A DNA stretch of 6,952 nucleotides from JBHGBB01 sp041946755 (GCA_041946755.1 JBHGBB010000201.1:1-6952); one strand, 5' to 3'; shown: positions 1 through 6,825, counted from the first letter of the stretch. Program-made: numbers and translations. The notes: generated from the letters alone by a model not told the origin.

Positions 1-1
1 A

Positions 2-421
2 CCGTATACACTCATGTTTAATCTGTATTATACCGGCAGTTATGTAGTCCAGCAGATCGAGTTTGGGCATATATCGCTCGAACTCCAGATTGTGCAAGTA
101 CCGATAATCGGAACCAATGCCCAGATACGATATAAGTTTGGTCATGAGACCCGAATGATTAAACTGGATGAGAAACCGTTAGGGAAATATCTGCTGCCGA
201 ATAAATGGAATCTGGTTGCGATAACCGTAACTCCGCAAGAGAAAACGATGACTATTACCATTAATCAACAGGATTGGACTACGGTTGCGCTGGATATGCC
301 GAATCTGGAACCGCGGCCGAAAATAAAATTCGGCGCGACGTTAGCCGCAACCCCGCAAAATAACCGGGAAACGGCAATCATTTACCTGGATGATATTGCG
401 GTGTATGGGAAGAAACTCTAA
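2..421 (+). CDS. C-terminal part of a LamG/concanavalin-A-like domain protein (5'-partial)
   Basis: The reading frame is open to the left edge, with codons readable from base 2, and ends in TAA at 419-421. The 139 visible residues are therefore the C-terminal end of a longer protein, and the internal ATG at 14 is probably not the start. The sequence is rich in short alternating beta-strand stretches. It ends in a pattern typical of LamG-like beta-sandwich domains: a KWNLVAITV strand (the usual 'W..vavt' segment), then a strand pair ending in TITINQQDW where the family often has its 'y.nG' turn, then a terminal IIYLDDIAVYGKKL matching the family's 'iDdvaiy.r.L' ending. Such domains are usually found in secreted or surface proteins that bind carbohydrate or other extracellular ligands. 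The signal peptide and any partner domain would lie outside the window, so the ligand cannot be named. The fold assignment is by pattern only. Confidence 0.6.
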   Translation, partial: PYTLMFNLYYTGSYVVQQIEFGHISLELQIVQVPIIGTNAQIRYKFGHETRMIKLDEKPLGKYLLPNKWNLVAITVTPQEKTMTITINQQDWTTVALDMPNLEPRPKIKFGATLAATPQNNRETAIIYLDDIAVYGKKL

Positions 422-428
422 AAGATTT

Positions 429-651
429 CCACGAAAGCACGAAAGGGAGAAAGCACGAAAAAAACTATATAATACTTTTCCTTCGATAAAGATAAAGTAA
501 TTAACTCTAATTTCTACCCAACCTCATTGAAAATCTTGTTTCAGATGGATTCATGAAATCTAAAAGTTTTTGGGATAGAAAACATTAGTTTTGACAGCAA
601 ATTAGTATAACCTAGTTACTTTCGTGTTTTCGTTTTTTCGTGTCTTCGTGG
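429..651. repeat. Element bounded by inverted CACGAAA-unit arrays
   Basis: The left arm (429-460) and the reverse complement of the right arm (620-651) are both 32 bases long and agree at 25 positions by hand alignment. Each arm is itself built from imperfect tandem units of the type CACGAAA plus one to three bases, with three recognisable units per arm. The 159 bases between the arms (461-619) are AT-rich and have stops in the frames I read. The left arm begins eight bases after the stop of the LamG-like gene, and the right arm ends only a few codons before the conserved part of the TPR fragment. The loop is too long for a terminator. From memory, CACGAA-rich intergenic repeats of this style recur in genomes of several uncultured phyla. 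That recurrence, and any mobility, are inference here because only one copy is in view. Confidence 0.6.
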
Positions 652-656
652 TATGT

Positions 657-809
657 CTTTATGGTGAAGTGCATAACGCGTTAGGCCAGGCATACCGGAA
701 ATCGGGAGATGAAGAGCAAGCGGTATTCGAATTCAATCAAGCATTAGAACTCGATCCGAATTATACCCCCGCTAAAGAGAACCTGCAAAAGCAAGCCGCA
801 GAGACGTAA
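657..809 (+). pseudogene. 3' remnant of a TPR-repeat protein gene
   Basis: From Gly-Glu-Val-His (about 657-671) to the TAA at 807-809 the frame encodes one textbook 34-residue tetratricopeptide repeat plus a following helix. LGQAYRKSGD supplies the Leu, Gly, Tyr and Gly positions. QAVFEFNQALELDPN supplies the Ala, Phe, Ala and Pro positions, and TPAKENLQK forms the usual capping helix. TPRs are protein-protein interaction modules. The frame continues upstream as far as a TAG at 603-605, but that part is only translated CACGAAA repeat (the right arm of the inverted repeat), not protein-like sequence. The possible GTG starts at 624 and 672 have no ribosome binding site, and the nearby ATGs at 653 and 661 are in other frames and stop at once. 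Normal TPR proteins carry several repeats, so this is best explained as the C-terminal end of a gene that lost its front. Expression as a peptide of about 46 residues cannot be excluded. Confidence 0.6.
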
Positions 810-851
810 ATTACCTCCCGATAAATATCGTAACTCGAAGCTAATTTTGTA

Positions 852-3800
852 TTATGCAGTGAATTGGAATCCTTTTTTCTGGAATAATTCCAGACAGGTG
901 TCTACTACTTTAGAGTCATACAATATCCCACTATTTTTCTTGATTTCATCCAAGGCAGGTGCAATTCCCAAGGCTGGACGATATGGTCGATGTGAACTCA
1001 TTGCTTCCACCACATCAGCAACTGCTAGAATTTTGGCTTCCAATAATAACGCAGCACCTTTTAATCCACGCGGATAGCCTGAACCATTCAGCCGTTCATG
1101 ATGCTGGAGAATAATATCAGCAACCGGCCAAGGGAAAGCCAGTCCACTGAGCATTTCATATCCCGTTTCAGAATGAGTTTTAATTAACTCGAATTCAATT
1201 TTGGTTAACTTAGTCGGCTTACTTAAAATTTCTGAGGGAATGATTAGTTTACCAAGATCATGCAGGGAACTAGTAATTCTAATTCCTTCAATAGTTCTCT
1301 CTGGCAACTCAAATTCGATTGCAATTGCCGTTGCCAGTTGTGCTACCCGGAGTTGATGACCAGCAGTATAAGGATCACGGAGTTCGCTGATTTTAGCGAT
1401 CGTTTTAATCGTTTCATCCAACGCCTGTCGTAAATGGGTTGAGGTTTGTTCTAGCTTCTTCTCCAGTTTCAATGATTTTATACCTACCGCAATATCTTGA
1501 GCTACTTCCGTTAAAAACTCGACTTCTTCTTCGCCAAAAATATCCTTAATTCCGGAATATGCTCGGAGAATACCAATAACTTCTTGTTCGTAAATCAAAG
1601 GCAGTGCTATGGTCGATACATACCCATGTTTTAATGCTTCTTCTCGCCATAACCCAAAACTAGAATCGGTAGCTATATCGTTTACCACGCTCGGGTGCTT
1701 GGTTTTGATTGCGGTTCCGCTCGGTCCTTTACTATATTCCGAATCATCCCAGGTGATTTTTATAGAAGAGAGATATCCGTCTTCAATTCCAGCATAAGCA
1801 ATAGGTTTTATTGCATAATTTTTCGGCTCCAGCAATCCGATCCAGACAAATTTGATATAGCTAACCTTGGTAAGCGTATCGCAAATCTGCTGATATAGTT
1901 GAGCTTCTTCTTTAACCCGGACTAAAATCTCGTTAACTTTACGGATTGCCTGTAGCAGTGAATTTAACATCAGAATTCTATCTTCAGCTCGTTTATGGTC
2001 GGTAATATCATCCGAAATTCCAAGTAGGTATTGCGGGATACCATGTTTGTCAAGAATAGGAATTTTCTTGGTATGGAGGATCCGCTCGCCATGTACTTTC
2101 GTTTGTATGTTTTCCTCGGGAATATCGACTAACTTTTTATTTCGGAGAACCTCATGGTCTTTTTTGGTAAAGAAATCCGCTTCCGGTTTTGAGAAGAAAT
2201 CGTAGTCGTTTTTTCCGAGTAAATCTTGTCGAGTATATCCCAGCAACTCTTCACCCGCTTTGTTGAATCGGACGAATCGTAAATCCTCGGCATCTTTAAC
2301 AAAAATCATGTTCGGTATGTTTTCTACAATACTATTAAGGAATTGTTCTCGCTGCTGTAACGCCTCTTCTGCTTCATGTCGAGAAATCGCTATCCCAATG
2401 CTTGGCGCGATTCCTTCAAAAAACCGGATTAATTCGAGTGAAAACCGGTTGGGTTTGCGATCATTCAGTTGCAATAAACCGATAATTTCATTTTTAACCC
2501 GGAGCGGAATTAACGCAATGGATTCATATCCGGTATGAATACATCGATTCCGCGGGTTAGTTCGTGGATCGGCATTTGGTTCAAGCGCAAGCAGGTCTGA
2601 CGATTTGTTGGTCCAGAAACTACCATTCTTGGTGAAACAAGACATTGTGGGGTCGGTTCGTCCGGAAATAACCAATCCGCAAGTGCATTCGAGGGTGACT
2701 TTGCCCTCGGTATCATGGATAACCTTTCCTGTTCCATCTTTTGCACATATGAAATTTTCCTCCTTGAGGAAATTCTCTAAAAAACCATTCTGGACAAAAT
2801 AGGGATAATCTTCTCCTTCTTTAAGGCGAATCCCGACGGCATCATAATGCAAGATAGATTGCAGGTATTTCAAAATATCTTCGATGGTTCTAGATCGATT
2901 CTCCGCTTGATTCAGAATCTGCAGAATCCCAATTGATAATTGCTGACGTTCTTCAGCCCGTTTACGCTCGGTGATATCATTGAAGAAACCTACATTGCAT
3001 TTTATTCCATCAATTACCATAGATGTGGTTCTAATATCGGCATATAATGTAGAGCCGTCTTTTCTTAGACATGGAATATTTTCCACAACCAATTTATCAC
3101 CTCGAGCTTGTGCCATAAATTCATCCAAAATTCGAGCTAAATCCTTTTTCGGATGAATATCGCTGACATTCATCTGTCGTATTTCGTCTTTTGTATATCC
3201 TAGCATTCGACATTGGGCAGGATTAGCATAGATAAATATCTTGGTTTCAATATCTGCAACTAATATACCTTCTGCCGCACCTTCAAATAGAGCGCGGTAT
3301 CTAACCTCACTTTCTCGTAACGCTTCTTCTGTCCGCTTGCGTTCAGCAATTTCCCACGCTAGATCAGCTAAAAGTGAAACGATTTCTATATCCTGTTGGG
3401 TATACTCTGTAGGTTTATTTCCAACACCCAGAATAGCGGTTATTTTATCACCGCGAAATACCGGAACTACCAATTCGCGAATTACTGCGGCATGTCCTTC
3501 GGGCATCCCTTTGCGATGCGAAAGAGAAGGATAATCATTATGAATAACCGGTTTTCGCTGATATATACAATCTACCCATACTCCCGCTTCAGCGATAGCA
3601 TAATGCGCTCCTTTTCCTTCAGCTTTACAGAACTCCGATTTGGTTCTAGTTGACCAGTTCTGCAACATGAGTGATTTCTGGTCTTCATTAACAAAGTGAT
3701 AGAAACCAATGAGGCTACCGGTGAGTTTCTCGGTTTCATTCAGTGTTTCTTCAAGTAATTCATCTAAGGAATGCGATACCGAAAATTGGATTAAATGCAG

Positions 3801-4850
3801 TCGAATGGCATTTATTGCTTCATTTCTCTTTAGTTGAGCGCGTGTACGTAAGGTAATAATTCCAAACGCCAAATCATCTGCCAGTTCCTCTAGCAGTCTG
3901 ATTTCATCTGGGGTAATAGCATATGATTTCGACGAGAAAATCAGGAGAACCCCAAACACGTTATCGGTCTCGTCCTTTAGCGGTAGAGCGATGCCAGAGC
4001 GATATCCCTGTTGCAAAGCACTTACGCGCCATGAAGCCATATCTGGATCTGTGGGAATATCTTGAGTATAAACCATTTTACCGGTTCGGATAGCTTTCCC
4101 AGTAAGACCGCGTCCACTTTCAGTATCTTCTGACCAAGATACCTTGACGTTAGTAATATAATCTCGATCAAATCCAGCCCAGGCTATCGGCTTAACGGTT
4201 TTGGCAGTATCGTGCTCGATATACCCTACCCAAACCGAACGATACCCCGCTTCTTCGCAAATAATTCGACAAATATTGTTGAGCAAGGTCTGTTCATCAA
4301 CTGCGCGTAATAATGTTTGATTACAGTTGCTAATAGCGTGCAACTCGCGATTTAAATGATATAGCTCCTCTTCCGCTCGTTTGCGGTCGGTGATATCTTG
4401 AATTACCCCTACTACTTTAATGGGTTTACCGAATTGGTCTTTTTGTAGTTCTGCTACTGATGCAATAACTCTCGGTGTAGTAGAATTTAGTGGTAAAATC
4501 TCAAATTCCAGATTATAGGGTTTACCAAGTTCGATTAAATCAATCAATGCTTGATGAACGCGTTCTCTTTCCGGAATACATTTTTCTACTTCTTCAGTAG
4601 AAAAATTGAGTTGACCGGGCTCAAATCCATAAATTCGCTTCGCTTCATCGGAACCCCAGAATTGGGCGTTTTGTAGGTTATATTCCCAGTTACCGACATG
4701 CCCTATGGTTTGTGCCATGCGATACCGATGCTCGTTTTCCTCCATTTGTTTAAGGTCGATAGTGGCTTTTTCTAATTCCGAAATGCGAACACGTAGTTTT
4801 GTTATCTCTTCAATAAGTTGGGTTTTCGTTCTAGTGGTATCTCTTTTCAT
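852..4850 (-). CDS. Multi-sensor PAS/GAF protein with C-terminal HD-GYP (predicted c-di-GMP phosphodiesterase)
   Basis: This 1332-residue protein is predicted to be cytoplasmic, with no membrane segment or signal peptide seen. Approximate layout: coiled coil 1-40; PAS 41-160; GAF 175-335; GAF 350-505; PAS 510-635; GAF 640-825; PAS 835-955; GAF 965-1125; coiled linker 1126-1150; HD-GYP 1150-1332. PAS modules end in the usual DIT-x-[RH]-KRAE linkers (152-160, 626-633, 948-956). HD-GYP hallmarks are present: H1165 in the TAGHQLRV motif, H1197-D1198 in HDLGK, H1226, H1250-H1251-E1252, GSGYP at 1256-1260, and D1279 in VAD. The family hydrolyses cyclic di-GMP with a metal centre, so lowering c-di-GMP in response to the sensed signals is the likely role. 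No GGDEF, EAL, histidine-kinase or receiver domain is present. An in-frame TGA nine bases upstream of the ATG fixes the start, although no good Shine-Dalgarno sequence precedes it. It is convergent with the TPR remnant. Input ligands are unknown. Confidence 0.93.
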   Translation of the reverse strand: MKRDTTRTKTQLIEEITKLRVRISELEKATIDLKQMEENEHRYRMAQTIGHVGNWEYNLQNAQFWGSDEAKRIYGFEPGQLNFSTEEVEKCIPERERVHQALIDLIELGKPYNLEFEILPLNSTTPRVIASVAELQKDQFGKPIKVVGVIQDITDRKRAEEELYHLNRELHAISNCNQTLLRAVDEQTLLNNICRIICEEAGYRSVWVGYIEHDTAKTVKPIAWAGFDRDYITNVKVSWSEDTESGRGLTGKAIRTGKMVYTQDIPTDPDMASWRVSALQQGYRSGIALPLKDETDNVFGVLLIFSSKSYAITPDEIRLLEELADDLAFGIITLRTRAQLKRNEAINAIRLHLIQFSVSHSLDELLEETLNETEKLTGSLIGFYHFVNEDQKSLMLQNWSTRTKSEFCKAEGKGAHYAIAEAGVWVDCIYQRKPVIHNDYPSLSHRKGMPEGHAAVIRELVVPVFRGDKITAILGVGNKPTEYTQQDIEIVSLLADLAWEIAERKRTEEALRESEVRYRALFEGAAEGILVADIETKIFIYANPAQCRMLGYTKDEIRQMNVSDIHPKKDLARILDEFMAQARGDKLVVENIPCLRKDGSTLYADIRTTSMVIDGIKCNVGFFNDITERKRAEERQQLSIGILQILNQAENRSRTIEDILKYLQSILHYDAVGIRLKEGEDYPYFVQNGFLENFLKEENFICAKDGTGKVIHDTEGKVTLECTCGLVISGRTDPTMSCFTKNGSFWTNKSSDLLALEPNADPRTNPRNRCIHTGYESIALIPLRVKNEIIGLLQLNDRKPNRFSLELIRFFEGIAPSIGIAISRHEAEEALQQREQFLNSIVENIPNMIFVKDAEDLRFVRFNKAGEELLGYTRQDLLGKNDYDFFSKPEADFFTKKDHEVLRNKKLVDIPEENIQTKVHGERILHTKKIPILDKHGIPQYLLGISDDITDHKRAEDRILMLNSLLQAIRKVNEILVRVKEEAQLYQQICDTLTKVSYIKFVWIGLLEPKNYAIKPIAYAGIEDGYLSSIKITWDDSEYSKGPSGTAIKTKHPSVVNDIATDSSFGLWREEALKHGYVSTIALPLIYEQEVIGILRAYSGIKDIFGEEEVEFLTEVAQDIAVGIKSLKLEKKLEQTSTHLRQALDETIKTIAKISELRDPYTAGHQLRVAQLATAIAIEFELPERTIEGIRITSSLHDLGKLIIPSEILSKPTKLTKIEFELIKTHSETGYEMLSGLAFPWPVADIILQHHERLNGSGYPRGLKGAALLLEAKILAVADVVEAMSSHRPYRPALGIAPALDEIKKNSGILYDSKVVDTCLELFQKKGFQFTA

Positions 4851-4864
4851 GTGATATCACATCA
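4847..4864. promoter_or_regulatory. Dyad overlapping the HD-GYP start codon
   Basis: ATGTGATATCACAT at 4849-4862 is a perfect 14-bp palindrome. It extends to an 18-bp dyad with one mismatched pair (4847-4864). It contains the start codon of the sensor gene (4848-4850 on the minus strand). In the position of an operator it could let a dimeric regulator block initiation. It resembles a CRP half-site pair (TGTGA/TCACA) but with a two-base instead of six-base spacer, so it is not a standard CRP box. A regulatory function is inferred only from symmetry and position. Confidence 0.3.
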
Positions 4865-4882
4865 CTTTATGAAGGTGAATAA

Positions 4883-4902
4883 TAGGTATTTACTAATACC
4901 TA
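4883..4902 (-). promoter_or_regulatory. Perfect 8-bp hairpin in the HD-GYP leader
   Basis: TAGGTATT (4883-4890) and AATACCTA (4895-4902) form a perfect 8-bp stem with a four-base loop. It is about 32 bases upstream of the HD-GYP start on the minus strand. No U-tract follows, so it is not a terminator. It may be an operator or a 5'-leader structure, and chance in AT-rich DNA is also possible. Confidence 0.3.
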
Positions 4903-5018
4903 CAAATCTCTATAAGGTTTTCTGATGTAAAAACGATATATCGCATACCAGATCCCTTATACTTATATACGTATCTGCATTGCGAATAATCTGCTATTGT
5001 GGAATGTAAATGCGTTAG

Positions 5019-5075
5019 TAGGATAGAGGCAAGCGGATATTTAGAGTCTTAATAAAAATATCCGATACCATCCTA
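5019..5075. repeat. Nested inverted repeat in the HD-GYP upstream region
   Basis: CGGATATTT (5034-5042) and AAATATCCG (5056-5064) form a perfect 9-bp inner stem around a 13-base loop. TAGGAT (5019-5024) and ATCCTA (5070-5075) can form a 6-bp outer stem. Read as RNA on the minus strand it would lie upstream of the HD-GYP start as a two-part stem. I compared it by eye with the c-di-GMP (GEMM) riboswitch and do not see the conserved core. It may be a regulatory structure, or a chance fold in AT-rich sequence. Confidence 0.3.
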
Positions 5076-5304
5076 TTTAATAAGTTACTCCTATTTTAGC
5101 TATTTGTCAAGTTGATGAAGATATTTTATTAGAAATCCGGTTTATTTGACTCTGTATTTTTTATACCTTTATCCAGTCTAAGATTTATTAAACTGGTTGA
5201 TGGAGTTTATTTACTAAAAAAGGCAAAGAAAATCACAGGTTGAGGATAAAAACAGTGGCTATGTTTCTAATCAGGCAAAGAATTCATTATTCAAATATAG
5301 AGTA

Positions 5305-5326
5305 GGGGCATATTGCTATATGCCCC
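5305..5326 (-). terminator. GC-capped hairpin downstream of the creD-like gene
   Basis: GGGGCATAT (5305-5313) and ATATGCCCC (5318-5326) form a perfect 9-bp stem with a four-base loop, about 31 bases past the creD stop on the minus strand. Position and stability suit a terminator for the creD transcript. However, the sequence following on the minus strand (TACTCTATATTTG) is only modestly U-rich, so termination may be inefficient. The GTAGGGGC flank also resembles a widespread family of short palindromic intergenic repeats, which is an alternative reading. Confidence 0.45.
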
Positions 5327-5357
5327 AATACATAAAAATAGCCCAGTAGCATTCAGT

Positions 5358-6737
5358 TCAACTGTTTGAGTTCGAATACCAGTTTATTTTTCGCGATAGG
5401 AACATGAGAATCGCAAGAACGATAAACAGTCCAATACTGCCAAGGAGCAGCGCATAATCCTGGAGTTGGATGACTATGAATATAAAGGCATAGAGAATAA
5501 TCAGAATCAGGGCCATAATCGCAGTCGCTATCCCCTGCCGGAAAATCGCTTTTGCATATAAGGTTATCGCCGCAATAGTCGCAATAGCGGCAACAATATA
5601 CGCCGAGTTAAACTGGAGATGTTCTGAGATCGAAAGTAATAAGGTATAGAACACGCAAAGTGCTAATCCGACCAAAATATATTGGAATGGATGAATCCGG
5701 CGTTTAACGATAATTTCAACAAAAAAGAGCGCCAGGAAAGTTAACGCGATAATCATTTTGGCATATATTGCTGACCGCATCGATTTCTGGTATTCATCTA
5801 CTGGTAATAACAAGGTTACCCCGAACTGGGATGGAGATACATCGAAATCCGCGCCGCGCCATTGCTGAGGATAATTCCGGTTTAACTGCAGGATTTTCCA
5901 AGTAGCGTTGAACCCAGATTTAGTCACTTCCCGTTTATCCGGTAAGAACGCGCCATCGAAACTCGGATTCGACCAATTGGAAGCGAGTTTGATATTAGTC
6001 TCTTTACCCAACGGAATAAAGTTCAGGGTTTTACTCCCATTAAGATTCAAATCGAATGAAAAGGTTAACGGTACCTCTTTGTTTATTGGCACCCGAACAC
6101 TTACTCCGGACCCGGCAATATCTCTAATCGGTATTCCCGGATTGAATGGAATCGGTTGCGGATTGTTTGCCCATTGAAGCAGAATACTATCCTTAATCCC
6201 CCGCATATCCGGAATACCAAACGAAATAAACGCTTCATCCCATAAAATATTCTGCGGCTCGATATTCCAATTCGCGAAATCCGGATAATGGAAACTGCCA
6301 TTTATTTTCAGTTTCGCATTATATACCACCACTTTATAGATTCCCCGATATCGGGTTTCCGGCAGAATATCGCCGTTGATATTGAGTTCATCCGGTAAAA
6401 AATGGGCGTATTCGGTCGCGGTAATGATTTCTTTATCCTTCCCTTTAACGAACTTTTTATAAGGGATGGTGATAACCGGGCCGGTAATCGTCTGGTCGTT
6501 ACCCCATTTGGCACTGACCTCATTGATCGCACTGTTATGCCTTGATTCCCGTTCAGAAATAAGCGATTCGATCATCGCGGTTGGAATTAATAGAACTAGG
6601 ATTAGAATCCCGATTGCAATCAGCTTTAAAGTGATCGACGCTTTAACCTTGGCATTAAACTGGTCAAATGAAGACATCGGCGGTTGTGGCGGTCGATTGG
6701 GTGGTGGTTGTTGCTGCGGCTGCGGTTGGTTGGTCAT
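5358..6737 (-). CDS. creD: CreD-family inner membrane protein
   Basis: This 459-residue protein has close to the usual CreD length. It has a cytoplasmic Pro/Gln-rich N-terminus (4-20), one membrane helix (about 37-57) and a long, presumably periplasmic beta-rich region (58-322). About five closely spaced helices follow (roughly 326-344, 352-370, 378-396, 403-423, 428-446). Family hallmarks are visible: the ISERESRHNSAINEVSAKWG segment followed by ITGPVITIPY (about 60-93), FNATWKI plus LNRNYPQQW (276-293), FGVTLLLPVDEYQKS (305-319), and HPFQYILVGLALCVFYTLLLS (349-369) leading into SEHLQF (371-376). In E. coli, creD is the main target of the CreBC two-component system and is linked to envelope integrity and colicin E2 tolerance; its biochemical activity is not settled. 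No creB or creC lies in this window. The ATG at 6737 is chosen because AGAGGAGAG (6754-6746) lies about ten bases upstream, whereas the internal Met21 lacks such a site. A small membrane-protein gene lies 88 bp upstream on the same strand, so they may share a transcript. Confidence 0.93.
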   Translation of the reverse strand: MTNQPQPQQQPPPNRPPQPPMSSFDQFNAKVKASITLKLIAIGILILVLLIPTAMIESLISERESRHNSAINEVSAKWGNDQTITGPVITIPYKKFVKGKDKEIITATEYAHFLPDELNINGDILPETRYRGIYKVVVYNAKLKINGSFHYPDFANWNIEPQNILWDEAFISFGIPDMRGIKDSILLQWANNPQPIPFNPGIPIRDIAGSGVSVRVPINKEVPLTFSFDLNLNGSKTLNFIPLGKETNIKLASNWSNPSFDGAFLPDKREVTKSGFNATWKILQLNRNYPQQWRGADFDVSPSQFGVTLLLPVDEYQKSMRSAIYAKMIIALTFLALFFVEIIVKRRIHPFQYILVGLALCVFYTLLLSISEHLQFNSAYIVAAIATIAAITLYAKAIFRQGIATAIMALILIILYAFIFIVIQLQDYALLLGSIGLFIVLAILMFLSRKINWYSNSNS

Positions 6738-6745
6738 GGTGATGA

Positions 6746-6754
6746 CTCTCCTCT
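6746..6754 (-). promoter_or_regulatory. Ribosome binding site of the creD-like gene
   Basis: AGAGGAGAG read on the minus strand contains AGGAG, with about ten bases to the ATG at 6737. It is the strongest Shine-Dalgarno match seen at any start in the window, and it decides for the first ATG over the later Met21. Confidence 0.65.
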
Positions 6755-6795
6755 ATCGTAAATCGATTAATGCAATTATTGATATAAACTCTATA

Positions 6796-6821
6796 TACTC
6801 GAATTTTATTCAATTTGAGTA
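6796..6821. repeat. Imperfect inverted repeat between holin-like gene and creD
   Basis: TACTCGAATT (6796-6805) and AATTTGAGTA (6812-6821) pair over ten positions with one mismatch around a six-base loop. It starts just after the stop of the holin-like gene on the minus strand and upstream of the creD ribosome binding site. It has no GC-rich stem and no U-tract, so it is a weak terminator candidate. An operator for creD is equally possible. Confidence 0.25.
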
Positions 6822-6825
6822 CATT

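Larger units (their letters stand above)
4851..5357. other. 507-bp non-coding gap between creD-like and HD-GYP genes
   Basis: No convincing coding sequence is seen on either strand in this AT-rich stretch. It should hold the end of the creD transcript and the promoter of the HD-GYP gene, both on the minus strand. A minus-strand TTGACA (5110-5105) is a perfect -35-like hexamer, but the sequence 17 bases downstream, TAACTT, is a poor -10, so I do not call a promoter. Symmetric elements include CGATATATCG at 4934-4943 and the hairpins at 4883-4902, 5019-5075, 5173-5196 and 5305-5326. The hairpin at 5173-5196 is a 9-bp stem with one G-U pair when read as minus-strand RNA. Confidence 0.6.

Noticed and set aside
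429..460. CRISPR-like array in the CACGAAA units
   Set aside because: The units are about seven to nine bases, directly adjacent with no spacers, and no cas gene is visible.
591..611. TTGACA and TATAAC as a plus-strand promoter for the TPR fragment
   Set aside because: The spacer is only nine bases, far from the 16-18 of a sigma-70 promoter, and the downstream gene has no start of its own.
811..833. Small symmetrical stretch between the convergent TPR remnant and HD-GYP gene as a bidirectional terminator
   Set aside because: The stem is about four base pairs and no U-tract follows on either strand.
847..3653. Several plus-strand open frames of 61-97 codons, and a 78-codon minus-strand frame at 2510-2746, inside the HD-GYP gene
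   Set aside because: They lie within the uninterrupted 1332-residue reading frame, which has clear domain motifs throughout. Their translations show no recognisable motif or ribosome binding site.
5019..5075. c-di-GMP riboswitch upstream of the HD-GYP gene
   Set aside because: A c-di-GMP sensor here would make sense biologically, but by eye the conserved GEMM core segments are absent. Only a simple nested stem is seen.
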